Below, in pieces: positions 52,574 to 61,863 of a stretch of DNA of 64,000 nucleotides. Position 1 is the stretch's first letter. Every line of letters starts with the position of its first letter. The position numbers and the translations under genes were made by a program. Where the stretch lies: assembly GCA_030263475.1 (NCBI GenBank), contig SZPC01000003.1:186001-250000 (forward strand). The letters run 5' to 3'. The notes below the pieces were generated by a model. That model was not told where the DNA came from. It saw only the letters and a list, made by a program, of their open reading frames with translations, and did no database searches. The stretch comes from OLB4 sp002050165. GTDB lineage: Bacteria > Bacteroidota > Ignavibacteria > Tepidaquicellales > Tepidaquicellaceae.

Positions 52574-54151
52574 ATGTCATCTGAACAAAACGAACTTATA
52601 AAGCGACGGCTCGAGGAATTAAATGAAATTAGGGAAATGGGTATCAACCCGTATCCACACAATTACGAGGTTACCGCTAAAGCTTCAACTGTCATCAATT
52701 CTTACAAAGATCCGGTTGATGACGACGAGGCATTGAAACAAAAGGACAACATCGTGTCCGTCGCAGGCAGGATTATGTCAATCAGAAAAATGGGTAAAGC
52801 TTCATTTTGCCATATAATTGACGATACAGGGAAGATACAATTCTATATAAAAAAAGATGAAGTCGGTGAGAAACAGTATTCTCTTTTCAAACTTTTGGAT
52901 ATTGGCGATATAGTCGGCGTAAAGGGTTATGCATTTCGAACCAAGACCGGTGAGATTTCTATTCACGCGATTGAAATTAAAATTCTTACAAAATCCATTA
53001 AACCTCTTCCGGTTGTTAAAGAGGAAATTACCGAAAGTGGGGAGAAAGTAATTCACGATGCATTCGCCGACGTTGAACTTCGTTATCGTCAGCGCTATAT
53101 TGACCTCATAGTAAATGAAAATGTGAGGTCAACTTTCATAAAGCGTACAAAAATTATCCAGGCAATTAAAAGGACCCTTGAAGAAGAAAACTTCCTCGAA
53201 GTTGAAACTCCTACATTGCAGACGATTTACGGCGGTGCAAATGCAAAACCATTTTCCACTCATCACAATGCGCTCGATATTCAACTTTACCTGAGAATTT
53301 CAAATGAACTGTTTCTCAAACGGCTTATTGTCGGCGGGTTTGAGCGTGTGTTTGAATTCGTGAAAGATTTCAGAAATGAAGGTATTGACCGGACTCACAA
53401 CCCGGAGTTTACGCAAGTTGAATGGTATCAGGCTTACGGTGATTATTTCAACAGTATGGACTTGTTTGAAAAAATTGTTGAGCGCGCTGCCATCTCTGCC
53501 AACGGTACTACGAAAATTGTTTATCAGGGTGTGGAAATTGATTTAAAACGACCGTGGAAACGGCTTAAAATGGTAGATGTAATTAAAGATAAAACCGGTA
53601 TAGATGTTCAAAATACCGCGCTATCTGAACTCATTGATTACATAAAGTCGAACCAGATCAACTTCGATCCGGCAATTGCTTCAAACAAAGGTCTCATTAC
53701 GGCTACACTGTTCGATGAGTGCTGTGAAAGCGAGTTGATACAACCGACGTTCGTCATTGATCACCCGATTGACACGACACCGTTATGTAAACCACTTCGC
53801 GAATATTCACCTGCGCAATTACAAGAAATGGAGAATGATCCTGAACAGATTATTTTCGTCGAACGGTTTGAACCATACATTAACGGTTGGGAGCTCGGTA
53901 ATTCGTACACCGAGTTAAACGACCCCGTCTTACAACGCCGATTGCTCGAACAGCAGGTTGAACGCGGAAGGGGTGGCGAAGAGGAAACGCATCCGCTCGA
54001 CGAGGATTTCATTAACGCAATTGAAATTGGAATGCCACCTACCACCGGCGCAGGACTTGGTGTTGACCGACTCGTTATGTTACTGACTGATTCACATTCA
54101 ATTCGGGATGTTATCCTCTTCCCTCTAATGAAACCAATTATTAAACCATAA
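52574..54151 (+). CDS. lysS: Lysyl-tRNA synthetase (class II)
   Basis: Class II LysRS of 525 aa. An N-terminal OB-fold anticodon domain (VAGRIMSIRKMGKASFCHI) is followed by the catalytic core: motif 2 FRNEGIDRTHNPEFTQVEWY, lysine pocket ERFEPYINGWELGNSYTELN and motif 3 GAGLGVDRLVMLL. Single gene with its own ATG at 52574; 10 bp before the cystathionine beta-synthase gene. Confidence 0.96.
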   Translation: MSSEQNELIKRRLEELNEIREMGINPYPHNYEVTAKASTVINSYKDPVDDDEALKQKDNIVSVAGRIMSIRKMGKASFCHIIDDTGKIQFYIKKDEVGEKQYSLFKLLDIGDIVGVKGYAFRTKTGEISIHAIEIKILTKSIKPLPVVKEEITESGEKVIHDAFADVELRYRQRYIDLIVNENVRSTFIKRTKIIQAIKRTLEEENFLEVETPTLQTIYGGANAKPFSTHHNALDIQLYLRISNELFLKRLIVGGFERVFEFVKDFRNEGIDRTHNPEFTQVEWYQAYGDYFNSMDLFEKIVERAAISANGTTKIVYQGVEIDLKRPWKRLKMVDVIKDKTGIDVQNTALSELIDYIKSNQINFDPAIASNKGLITATLFDECCESELIQPTFVIDHPIDTTPLCKPLREYSPAQLQEMENDPEQIIFVERFEPYINGWELGNSYTELNDPVLQRRLLEQQVERGRGGEEETHPLDEDFINAIEIGMPPTTGAGLGVDRLVMLLTDSHSIRDVILFPLMKPIIKP

Positions 54152-54160
54152 ATAAATACA

Positions 54161-55519
54161 ATGAAATTTTATAACAACATTACGGAATTATTTGGCAACA
54201 CACCGCTGGTAAAACTTAACAAACTCACTACCGGTATAAAAGCAACAGTACTTGCGAAACTCGAATCGTTCAATCCCGGAGGGAGCGTTAAAGACAGAAT
54301 CGGATACTCAATGATCAAAGCTGCCGAAGAAGACGGTACACTTAAACCTGGCGGAACTATCGTTGAATCAACGAGCGGTAATACCGGTATCGGGTTGGCT
54401 CTTGCAGCATCTCAAAAAGGGTATAAATGTATTTTCGTTATGACCGAGAAAGTTTCAAATGAAAAAAGAAATCTTCTCAAAGCTCTCGGCGCTGATATTG
54501 TGATACAACCGATGACAGCAAAATACGGCGACCCCGAACACTATGTGATAAAAGCAATTGACATTGCATCAAAAACTCCAAACGCAATTTACATCAACCA
54601 ATACGGTAATCCAAGCAATCCCAAGATGCATTACGACACGACCGGTCCGGAAATCTGGCGGGATACTGACGGAAAGGTCACTCACTTCGTCGCAGGTATC
54701 GGAACCGGTGGTACAATTTCAGGAACGGGTAGATTTCTGAAAGACCAGAACCCGAACATTAAAGTTATTGGTGCGGATCCGTTGGGTTCAATTTTTAAAA
54801 CTCTTAAAGATTCCGGCGTTACTCCGGAACCTATTCCCTACCTTATTGAAGGAATTGGACAGGATATATTGCCCGATAACGTTGACTTCTCGGTGATTGA
54901 TGAAATAATCAATGTTCCTGACGATGTGTCTGTTTCTTATACGAGATTACTTACCAGGGAGGAAGGTATCTTTTGCGGCGGATCTACCGGTACTATAGTT
55001 TATACCGCATTGCAGGTTGCAAAAAAACTTTCCGAAAATGACGTAGTTGTCTTTATTGTTTGCGATACGGGTGAAAGGTACCTGTCGAAATATCACTCTG
55101 AGAAATGGCTCCGGGAAAAACGACTCCTCAAAACATCACAAATAGACATCAATACTATCATCACAACCAAACATTCGGCGAATCTACCTCCGGTTATCTC
55201 CGTTGCAAGCGGTGACCCGGTTTACCTCGCTTTGGAAAAAATTGATGCAAATAATATCTCTACTATCCCCGTGATAGACGACGGTGTTTGTACAGGCTCT
55301 GTCAGGGAATCTGACATTATCAAAAAAATCATGGATGACCGTACGATAGCCGATAAACCTGTCAGCTCATTTATGTCAGACAGCTTACCGGCTGTTGATA
55401 AACATTGCGGACTTTCCGAAGCACTTAATTTACTGAAATCGGATAATGCCATACTTGTTACTGAATTCGGTAAAGTGATAGGTATAGTAACCCGCTATGA
55501 TGTATTGGATTTTGTATAA
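54161..55519 (+). CDS. Cystathionine beta-synthase
   Basis: PLP enzyme (452 aa) condensing serine and homocysteine. The fold-type II core (1 to about 330) has NPGGSVKDRIGYSMI with the PLP lysine, STSGNTGIGLA, GTGGTISGTGRFL and GGSTGTI; a C-terminal pair of CBS domains (about 345-452; VDKHCGLSEALNLLKSDN) marks it as cystathionine beta-synthase rather than cysteine synthase. The next gene is a cystathionine gamma-lyase/synthase, so the two form a reverse transsulfuration pair converting homocysteine to cysteine. Confidence 0.88.
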   Translation: MKFYNNITELFGNTPLVKLNKLTTGIKATVLAKLESFNPGGSVKDRIGYSMIKAAEEDGTLKPGGTIVESTSGNTGIGLALAASQKGYKCIFVMTEKVSNEKRNLLKALGADIVIQPMTAKYGDPEHYVIKAIDIASKTPNAIYINQYGNPSNPKMHYDTTGPEIWRDTDGKVTHFVAGIGTGGTISGTGRFLKDQNPNIKVIGADPLGSIFKTLKDSGVTPEPIPYLIEGIGQDILPDNVDFSVIDEIINVPDDVSVSYTRLLTREEGIFCGGSTGTIVYTALQVAKKLSENDVVVFIVCDTGERYLSKYHSEKWLREKRLLKTSQIDINTIITTKHSANLPPVISVASGDPVYLALEKIDANNISTIPVIDDGVCTGSVRESDIIKKIMDDRTIADKPVSSFMSDSLPAVDKHCGLSEALNLLKSDNAILVTEFGKVIGIVTRYDVLDFV

Positions 55520-55534
55520 ACCTTAAAAAACTTT

Positions 55535-56674
55535 ATGAAATTTTCAACCAAACAAATCCATGCCGGGCAACATCCCGAAGGCGTTACCGGCGCCGTAATT
55601 ACGCCGATTTTCCAAACTTCAACCTATTCAAATTCAAAGCTTGGAGAGACTAAAGGGTTCGATTACGGCAGGACTATTAACCCAACACGTACAGCACTGG
55701 AACAAAATCTCGCTGCGCTTGAAAACGGTAAATTTGGATTTTGCTTTTCTTCGGGAATGGCGGCTGTCCAAACAGTTGCAATGACGTTGAAGAGTGGTGA
55801 CCATGTAATTTGCACCAGCAACGTTTACGGAGGGACATACCGGCTATTTGAACAGATAATGGTTAACCTCGGAATTGAATTTTCTTATGTTGATACCTCA
55901 GATACAAACGAAACACTTAACGCCATCAAGAACAATACCCGTTTGATTTACATTGAAACACCGACTAACCCGATGTTGCAGCTCACTGACCTGAAAGCAA
56001 CTGTCGGAATTGCGAAATCAAAAGGGATTATGACATGCGTTGATAACACGTTCATGAGCCCGTATTTCCAGAATCCACTTGATCTCGGAGTTGATATTGT
56101 ACTGCACAGTTCCACCAAATATATTAATGGTCACAGCGATGTGATTGGCGGTTGTATTATCACTTCAGATGAAAGAATTGCAGACCGGTTAAAGTTTCTC
56201 CAGAATTCTTCCGGAGCCATCCCCTCACCGTTTGACTGCTGGCTCATACTTCGCGCTACCAAAACGCTTGCCCAACGAATGCGATGCCATAACGAAAATG
56301 CGCTTGCAATTTGTAAAGTACTGAAAGAGAGCGGAAAAATCCGGAAGGTCATTTATCCCGGAGATGAATCTCATCCCCAACACGAGCTCGCAAAGAAACA
56401 AATGAGCGGATTCGGAGGGATTATTTCAGTTGACCTCGACTCTTACGATAAAGCGGTTAATTTCTGCAACGCTCTGAACATCTTCCAAATTGCAGAATCT
56501 CTCGGCGGTGTGGAATCGCTCGTTTGCCATCCTGTTTCAATGACGCATGGCAGTGTACCCAAAGATCTCAGAGAAAAAATCGGGCTTACCGACGGGCTCG
56601 TAAGGCTATCTGTCGGAATAGAAGATGAAGACGATCTGACAGAGGATGTATTGAGAGCCCTGAGCAATTTGTAA
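55535..56674 (+). CDS. Cystathionine gamma-lyase/gamma-synthase family enzyme
   Basis: PLP fold-type I Cys/Met metabolism enzyme (379 aa). FSSGMAAVQTVAMTLKSGDH, YIETPTNPMLQL, VDNTFMSPYFQNPLDLG and the PLP lysine in HSSTKYINGHSDVIGG. Next to cystathionine beta-synthase, cleavage of cystathionine to cysteine is most likely; gamma-synthase activity cannot be excluded on sequence. The stop overlaps the start of the PAP2 gene. Confidence 0.9.
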   Translation: MKFSTKQIHAGQHPEGVTGAVITPIFQTSTYSNSKLGETKGFDYGRTINPTRTALEQNLAALENGKFGFCFSSGMAAVQTVAMTLKSGDHVICTSNVYGGTYRLFEQIMVNLGIEFSYVDTSDTNETLNAIKNNTRLIYIETPTNPMLQLTDLKATVGIAKSKGIMTCVDNTFMSPYFQNPLDLGVDIVLHSSTKYINGHSDVIGGCIITSDERIADRLKFLQNSSGAIPSPFDCWLILRATKTLAQRMRCHNENALAICKVLKESGKIRKVIYPGDESHPQHELAKKQMSGFGGIISVDLDSYDKAVNFCNALNIFQIAESLGGVESLVCHPVSMTHGSVPKDLREKIGLTDGLVRLSVGIEDEDDLTEDVLRALSNL

Positions 56675-57486
56675 TGAAAAACTTATTTGTTAGCTTAATA
56701 TTTCTTTGCACAACCTGGTTAAATTTTGCTTCAGGCGATTCTCTCCAGGTGAATGACGATATTGATGTAAACCTCTTTCGGGCTATAAACAGCATTGAGA
56801 GCCCGGTACTTGAATCGGTGATAAAAATTTCCGACCGATCCATCATACCGGGCGCAATCATTACCCCACCGCTTTTTTACTTTGCTGCAAGAAGTGGCAA
56901 TAATTATTACGATGAGAATTCCGCCGTATTGCTCGGCGTATCGAACATTTTCACCGGTATTACAGTCCTCGCAACTAAACACATTTTCAAGCGCGATCGC
57001 CCGTTTCAAAAGATTAAAAATGTAAATATGCGGGGGAAAGATCCGTTTTTGGATAAATATTCTTTTCCATCAGGACATACAGCGTTTGCATTTTCTACTG
57101 CCGGGATTTTATCGCTTAGGTATAGTGACGAGCCGATTCTTATTGCAGGTTTATATTCGTACGCTTTTCTGATTGGTTTCGGCAGGGTGTATTTAGGAGT
57201 CCATTACCCTTCAGATGTACTGGGGGGAATGGTTCTCGGGTCCGCAAATGCGCTCCTTACTTTTGGGATAAGAAAAGGCGTTATAGATGCCAAGAACAAA
57301 ATTTTTAATGAAGAAAATCGCCCCGATATAAACGAACAGATAAATGTTCCCGGTTTTGCTTTGCTCGGCGCGTTTGCAGGTGCAGAAATTTTAAATGCGG
57401 TTTTTCAAAATTCCGAAAGCAGATTATTGAAAAAAACAAGTTTTGATTTTACCGGTGAATCCATTGCACTAAGGATAAAATTTTAG
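56674..57486 (+). CDS. PAP2-family membrane phosphatase
   Basis: Protein of 270 aa with a signal peptide or first helix (LFVSLIFLCTTWLNFASG) and a type 2 phosphatidic acid phosphatase domain: KHIFKRDRPF, PSGHTAFAFSTAG and GRVYLGVHYPSDVLGG carry the three active-site motifs with both histidines. It probably dephosphorylates a lipid phosphate such as undecaprenyl pyrophosphate or lipid A on the periplasmic side. It converges with queE; the ends overlap by 4 bp. Confidence 0.86.
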   Translation: MKNLFVSLIFLCTTWLNFASGDSLQVNDDIDVNLFRAINSIESPVLESVIKISDRSIIPGAIITPPLFYFAARSGNNYYDENSAVLLGVSNIFTGITVLATKHIFKRDRPFQKIKNVNMRGKDPFLDKYSFPSGHTAFAFSTAGILSLRYSDEPILIAGLYSYAFLIGFGRVYLGVHYPSDVLGGMVLGSANALLTFGIRKGVIDAKNKIFNEENRPDINEQINVPGFALLGAFAGAEILNAVFQNSESRLLKKTSFDFTGESIALRIKF

Positions 57487-58226
57487 ACCCCCCTTTTATT
57501 GCCCCAGATCATGATATGAAGGCGGTCAGTGTAATTCCATCCGTGCCTGATTGCAGTTTCCGCCGTTTCCATACGCTTCAGCTCCAGTTCATTACCGGTT
57601 ATCCCTTCAGGCATCAGATATACATCGCTGTTTCTGAAACCGGACAATATCTGAATCTGCTTAATTTCTCCTACGTCGCTTACCCCGGTATAAACAAACT
57701 TCCACTGTACATCCACCAGACCGAGGCGATGAAGCGAATTAATCTGTTTAAGCGCATCGGGGTTTATCCTTTGGCGTTCATGGCTCTCGCGGTGAGAAGT
57801 ATCAATCGGGACAGATGAAGCGAGTTTCGGGCTGATGCTTATAAGGTCAAACGATTCGAGATATTTGCCGGGATAAGTTCCGTTAGTTTCGAGCGTAATA
57901 TGAATGCCGGGATTAACTTTCCGGAGTTCATTGCAAAGGTCAATGAGCTTTTCACCGTACATCCCCGGCTCGCCGCCTGTTATCACTACATTGGGTGGAG
58001 GATTCACACTGTACGCTTTCACAATTTCACTAATTGGAATTATACCGAGGTTATCTTTATTGTCCGGGAACCAGCTCGTATATGGCGTATCGCATAAATT
58101 ACCGCTGCTGAATTTACACCTGAGGTTGCAATGATTTGTGCGTATAAAAAAAGACAGGGATCCGGCTCGTTTACCTTCTCCCTGAATTGATAGAAACATT
58201 TCCGAAATTTTCAGTCCGGCCGACAT
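57483..58226 (-). CDS. queE: 7-carboxy-7-deazaguanine synthase QueE
   Basis: Radical-SAM enzyme (247 aa) of queuosine/deazapurine synthesis, contracting the pterin ring to 7-carboxy-7-deazaguanine. SIQGEGKRAG, the Fe-S segment CNLRC followed by CDTPYTSW, VVITGGEPGMYGEKLIDL, LETNGTYPG and the C-terminal WGNKRGV support the call. The cluster cysteines are spaced C-x3-C-x7-C instead of C-x3-C-x2-C because of a five-residue insertion (KFSSGNL between the second and third Cys). The gene ends abut the DUF3108 gene. No queC or queD in the window. Confidence 0.88.
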   Translation of the reverse strand: MSAGLKISEMFLSIQGEGKRAGSLSFFIRTNHCNLRCKFSSGNLCDTPYTSWFPDNKDNLGIIPISEIVKAYSVNPPPNVVITGGEPGMYGEKLIDLCNELRKVNPGIHITLETNGTYPGKYLESFDLISISPKLASSVPIDTSHRESHERQRINPDALKQINSLHRLGLVDVQWKFVYTGVSDVGEIKQIQILSGFRNSDVYLMPEGITGNELELKRMETAETAIRHGWNYTDRLHIMIWGNKRGV

Positions 58227-59057
58227 TTATTTTATCCTTGCATTGAGCGGACCGGCTAACCCGCTATACTGCTGAAGTTCAATGTCAATCGCGCCAACCA
58301 CAACTTTTGTTTTTACTTTAACCGGGATTTTCCGGTCATCGTCGGTAAGCCAGACAATCAGGTTTCCTTCGCTTTTAAACAATCCGCCTTCAAGCACAAG
58401 CGGTTCGAGAATGATTGTTTTGAACTCCCCCGCATCAACTTCAACTGTTTCACGACCGAGAAATTTCACATCGAGCGGATATGTCTTATCCTTAGAAAAA
58501 TTTTGCAATTTGATTATATCGCCCTCCTTCATTCCCGAATAATCAAATGTCCTCGAATAATAAAATGCGCTCAGTACGTCCTGAACATATTCAGGTACCT
58601 GAAATTCTCCTTCAAATTTTTTCGGTTCCGTTTCTCCCGTGTACGCCCTGACGAGTTTATTTTCCTGATCGAAAATCGCTTCAAAATCCCTCTTGTAATT
58701 CCCCTCCCGGATGTGCTGTTCAAACTTCCAGGGGAATAACCCTTCTTTATCCATAAGGGTCAGATAACTATCCCTGACTTTGTAAACCCAATCGAAGCTT
58801 TCTGATGAATTAACGTTAACACTTATTTGATATGCCTGTCTGCCGTTGATAGTAACAGTATTAGGAGCAATTTCCATAATTGCAGTTCCTGCGGTCACAA
58901 AGCCGTAGGATATTTCAAAAATAAGCCGTTCACCCGGTCCAAAAGCATTTTGTTCAACTATCCTGAACTTCGGTTTGGTTGTATCCTGTGATTGTGCGGA
59001 TGCAACAGTTGAAAGGAGTAATAAATTGAAAAGAATTTTGATTGCCGGTATTTTCAT
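58227..59057 (-). CDS. DUF3108-type exported protein
   Basis: Secreted protein of 276 aa with a signal peptide (ILFNLLLLSTVASAQ). The mature part has FGPGERLIFEISYGFVTAGT, YQISVNVNSSESFDWVYKVRD, FEQHIREGNYKR and VWLTDDDRKIPVKVKTKVVVG, the pattern of DUF3108 proteins, thought to be periplasmic or outer-membrane associated with a beta-rich fold. Function unknown. One base from queE. Confidence 0.75.
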   Translation of the reverse strand: MKIPAIKILFNLLLLSTVASAQSQDTTKPKFRIVEQNAFGPGERLIFEISYGFVTAGTAIMEIAPNTVTINGRQAYQISVNVNSSESFDWVYKVRDSYLTLMDKEGLFPWKFEQHIREGNYKRDFEAIFDQENKLVRAYTGETEPKKFEGEFQVPEYVQDVLSAFYYSRTFDYSGMKEGDIIKLQNFSKDKTYPLDVKFLGRETVEVDAGEFKTIILEPLVLEGGLFKSEGNLIVWLTDDDRKIPVKVKTKVVVGAIDIELQQYSGLAGPLNARIK

Positions 59058-59086
59058 GATTATTTAATTAGTTCAAATTAATTATG

Positions 59087-60085
59087 TCAATTCAATTTTA
59101 AAAGTAATTTCAGGCTTTTGATTATCTCATCCGGTGAGATCAACCCCATTTTCGAACTGCCATTGCCCGGTGTTAGTATAACCGCGCTATCGCTTAAAGG
59201 TTTCCACCTTTCCGGTTTCATAGGTACGATATCGGGATAAAACCCGATCACCTTCTTATTTAACGATCCTGCAATGTGAATCGGTCCGGTTGAATTTGAA
59301 ACAAATACCTCAGATGAATTAATTAACGCCGCAAGCTCTCTTATGTTTAATTTTCCGCTTGTGTCATTTAATTCTATACCGGTGTTTTGTCTGACCGCGT
59401 TAACAATTTGTTGACAGGTACTCTTTTCCTCGATCGTTCCTGTGAGAATAACTTTTAATTTATCGTCGGTCGTTAAATACTGAGATAAAAATGAGATTAC
59501 ATTCGAAATCGGCAGATCAAACGCTGATCCCCTCGAACCCGGATGTAATAGTATAAACGGGTTATTCCCTATTGACAGCTTCAATAATACTTCTTCAATA
59601 TTAACATCGGATAAGTCAAAATCAAAGTGCCTTCTGTATTCAACTTCAGGTTTTATAGCCCTTAGAAGATTTAAATTATATTCTGATTCATGGTAAGTAC
59701 ATTCCCGCCTGTGTTGTTTCACTTTACGGTTGAATAAAAATGAATACCAACGGTACGCCGTGCCGACTCGTACGCCAACCCTTGAAACAAAAGCACGGTA
59801 TGCTTCATCAAATTCTGGTTTTGCCGCAATGAACAAATCGTACCCACCTTCAGCAAACAGCTGCTTGAGTTGTCCGGAACTATTCTTTACTATCAGGCGA
59901 TCAATGAATGGCAGTCTCGAAAATAAAGCAGCGGGTATTCCTGTAGTCAGATGGTGAATTTCCGAATCGGGGAATGCTTTTCTTGCCGCAAAAAGTAAAG
60001 GAAGGGTTAATATATTATCGCCAAGGTTATCTGACCGGGCAATTATGATTTTGGAGATCCCTTGAATTTCACCTTCCATCGTCAT
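59087..60085 (-). CDS. Glycosyltransferase family 9 (heptosyltransferase-like)
   Basis: Protein of 332 aa of the GT9 family, which adds heptose or related sugars to the lipopolysaccharide core. IIIARSDNLGDNILTLPLLF at the N-terminus, FILLHPGSRGSAFDLP, and FVSNSTGPIHIAGSLNKKVI with PERWKPLS near the end match the two Rossmann halves. Its start overlaps the Lon-domain gene (ATGA). The exact sugar is not determinable. Confidence 0.87.
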   Translation of the reverse strand: MTMEGEIQGISKIIIARSDNLGDNILTLPLLFAARKAFPDSEIHHLTTGIPAALFSRLPFIDRLIVKNSSGQLKQLFAEGGYDLFIAAKPEFDEAYRAFVSRVGVRVGTAYRWYSFLFNRKVKQHRRECTYHESEYNLNLLRAIKPEVEYRRHFDFDLSDVNIEEVLLKLSIGNNPFILLHPGSRGSAFDLPISNVISFLSQYLTTDDKLKVILTGTIEEKSTCQQIVNAVRQNTGIELNDTSGKLNIRELAALINSSEVFVSNSTGPIHIAGSLNKKVIGFYPDIVPMKPERWKPLSDSAVILTPGNGSSKMGLISPDEIIKSLKLLLKLN

Positions 60086-60726
60086 TGAATGTAACCATCG
60101 GATTTGATGATGTTTTCAATGCGCTCTGCGTCCTTGAGTTGAGAGTGTATCCGTTCGAGGTGCACAATCATATATTCCAGCCTCTCGTTTTCTGTGTCAA
60201 TAGTAAGCAGGCGCTGGCGCTCTGATAAATTCAATCCACACTTTTGGGCCATGTGAAAACTTACCGAATGTGTGCCATCCTTCCACTTTACATCGTATTT
60301 GTTAACCGTATTGATTTGACCGCGATATACCTTCAGGATTATCCCGTTATATAACTCAACCGCTTTATTGAACACCAATTCATCGTAGTTTATATTTACC
60401 GTATCCAGATATTCTATTTCTGAAAACATCAACCCCATCTCATTGTAATCCCGGTTTATAATCCTGAATCGTCGCACACCTTTTACAACAATATACATTT
60501 CACCGTTTGAATTTTCATTAACTACTTCAAACACATTTGCCGTACTTCCGATTAAATTTAAATCGCCATTTGATTTCAAATTCACTCCAAAAACCGAGCG
60601 ATTTTTTCTGCAATCGTTAATCATTCTTTTATACCGCTCCTCGAATATGAACAATGGTATAAGCGACTGCGGGAACAAGACCACTTTCAATGGGAAAATC
60701 GGAATATTATCAGTTCTGTCGTTCAT
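60082..60726 (-). CDS. Lon N-terminal substrate-binding domain protein
   Basis: Stand-alone Lon N-domain (PUA-like) protein of 214 aa: IPIFPLKVVLFPQSLIPLFI, FEERYKRMINDC, and VVKGVRRFRI are conserved. There is no ATPase or protease domain. Role unknown; such proteins may bind substrates for Lon or act in other stress responses. Upstream is an intrinsic terminator. Confidence 0.85.
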   Translation of the reverse strand: MNDRTDNIPIFPLKVVLFPQSLIPLFIFEERYKRMINDCRKNRSVFGVNLKSNGDLNLIGSTANVFEVVNENSNGEMYIVVKGVRRFRIINRDYNEMGLMFSEIEYLDTVNINYDELVFNKAVELYNGIILKVYRGQINTVNKYDVKWKDGTHSVSFHMAQKCGLNLSERQRLLTIDTENERLEYMIVHLERIHSQLKDAERIENIIKSDGYIQ

Positions 60727-60727
60727 A

Positions 60728-60759
60728 CAAAAAAAATCCGGGAGAGAACTAACCCGGAT
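60728..60759 (-). terminator. Intrinsic terminator after lipoprotein gene
   Basis: Perfect 7-bp stem ATCCGGG (60736-60742) / CCCGGAT (60753-60759), loop of 10, followed on the minus strand by a run of Ts (60728-60735). It lies 24 bp past the stop of the lipoprotein gene and just before the Lon-domain gene start. Confidence 0.85.
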
Positions 60760-60783
60760 GAAATTTTAAATATGAAATTCAAA

Positions 60784-61293
60784 TTAATTGTAGGTTACAA
60801 CTACTGAAGAAATGCCCTTTTCCGTATCTCTGCCGAGCATCAGGCTGACTTCTTTTTCACCTTTCTTCCAGCCTATTAATCCACCCTGATCGGTAATTAA
60901 CATTTCGCCCCCTTCGCTAAGTTCATATCCGGCGTCTTTCAACTTTGATTTATAATGATCAACAATCGCCGGAATTGATTCAGTTGACTCAAAAGTTACG
61001 ACTGTACCTTCGGAGGAATTCAGCGAACCGAGGACTTTACCTCCGGGAGGTTGTGGCACGTCTTCCGGATAATCCGGCGGCAATCCCGGCGTCATCCCGA
61101 GATCGTTGGATGAATCAACTTTCTTTTTATCTTCTGCCGGCTTCTTATTAACCTCCCCTTCGGTCTGTTGACCATTTTCTTTTACTTTATCACCCGTATT
61201 CTCAACTGTCGGTTTATCTTTATCGTTTTTTTCACCGCAGGAATTTACTGAAACTAAAAGAAACAAAAGTGGGATTATTATTATGACTCTCAT
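60784..61293 (-). CDS. Lipoprotein of unknown function
   Basis: Protein of about 169 aa from the ATG at 61293 (an in-frame start at 61317 would precede the signal sequence). MRVIIIIPLLFLLVSVNSCG is a lipoprotein signal with the lipobox Cys after VNS. A charged, Lys/Asp/Glu-rich linker (about 20-55) is followed by a proline-rich segment (PPDYPEDVPQPPGGK) and a small globular domain with ESIPAIVDHYKSKLKDAGYE and VSLMLGRDTEKGISSVVV. No family recognised with confidence. Confidence 0.7.
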   Translation of the reverse strand: MRVIIIIPLLFLLVSVNSCGEKNDKDKPTVENTGDKVKENGQQTEGEVNKKPAEDKKKVDSSNDLGMTPGLPPDYPEDVPQPPGGKVLGSLNSSEGTVVTFESTESIPAIVDHYKSKLKDAGYELSEGGEMLITDQGGLIGWKKGEKEVSLMLGRDTEKGISSVVVTYN

Positions 61294-61304
61294 ATTGTTA
61301 ATTT

Positions 61305-61862
61305 TTAATTGTAACATCTGATAGCTTCGAAGTTACCCGCTATCCAACTTTTGGCTTCATCATTAAAACACATTGCAATTCTGCCCTTCACCCTGTTTTC
61401 AGTCATCTCCTCAATAACGAGCGCCAAATTCCAGTCAACCCTTACAACAGAAATATCTTCTTTACCGTCGAAATAATGAAAATCAGCCACAAAGCCATCG
61501 AGGCTTTTCGAAAAATCTTCTTTTATGAGTTCACCGGTTTGAATTTCAGCGCCTTTACGCATCAGTTGAAATGCATCGTCGTTTTCAACGTAACCGCAGT
61601 TCTGACCGGGCTTCTTATTACCGAAGTTAAATACATTATCACCGCTGCCCCGCCATTGTTCAAAATTAATGTATTCAAAACTTACCTCTTTCCCGTTTAA
61701 AACCCCTTTCAGATTGTGGTTTGGTATATCGGATATTTTAACGCTCTCAGACCAAACGAACCCTTCAGGTCGCTTTTCATCTATGGGTTTATCAGTCTGT
61801 TCAACACATGAGGAAATCAGCGGTAGAATGAGAATTACAATGGCAACAAATAATTTCGTCAT
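61305..61862 (-). CDS. Lipoprotein of unknown function
   Basis: Protein of 185 aa with a lipoprotein signal (LFVAIVILILPLISSC, Cys at about 19). The mature part contains FVWSESVKISDIP, VSFEYINFEQWRGSGDNV and VKGRIAMCFNDEAKSWIAGN, looking like a small beta-sandwich. I do not recognise the family. It lies 12 bp upstream of the other lipoprotein gene and directly after the superoxide dismutase gene, so the three may be cotranscribed. Confidence 0.7.
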   Translation of the reverse strand: MTKLFVAIVILILPLISSCVEQTDKPIDEKRPEGFVWSESVKISDIPNHNLKGVLNGKEVSFEYINFEQWRGSGDNVFNFGNKKPGQNCGYVENDDAFQLMRKGAEIQTGELIKEDFSKSLDGFVADFHYFDGKEDISVVRVDWNLALVIEEMTENRVKGRIAMCFNDEAKSWIAGNFEAIRCYN

Positions 61863-61863
61863 T

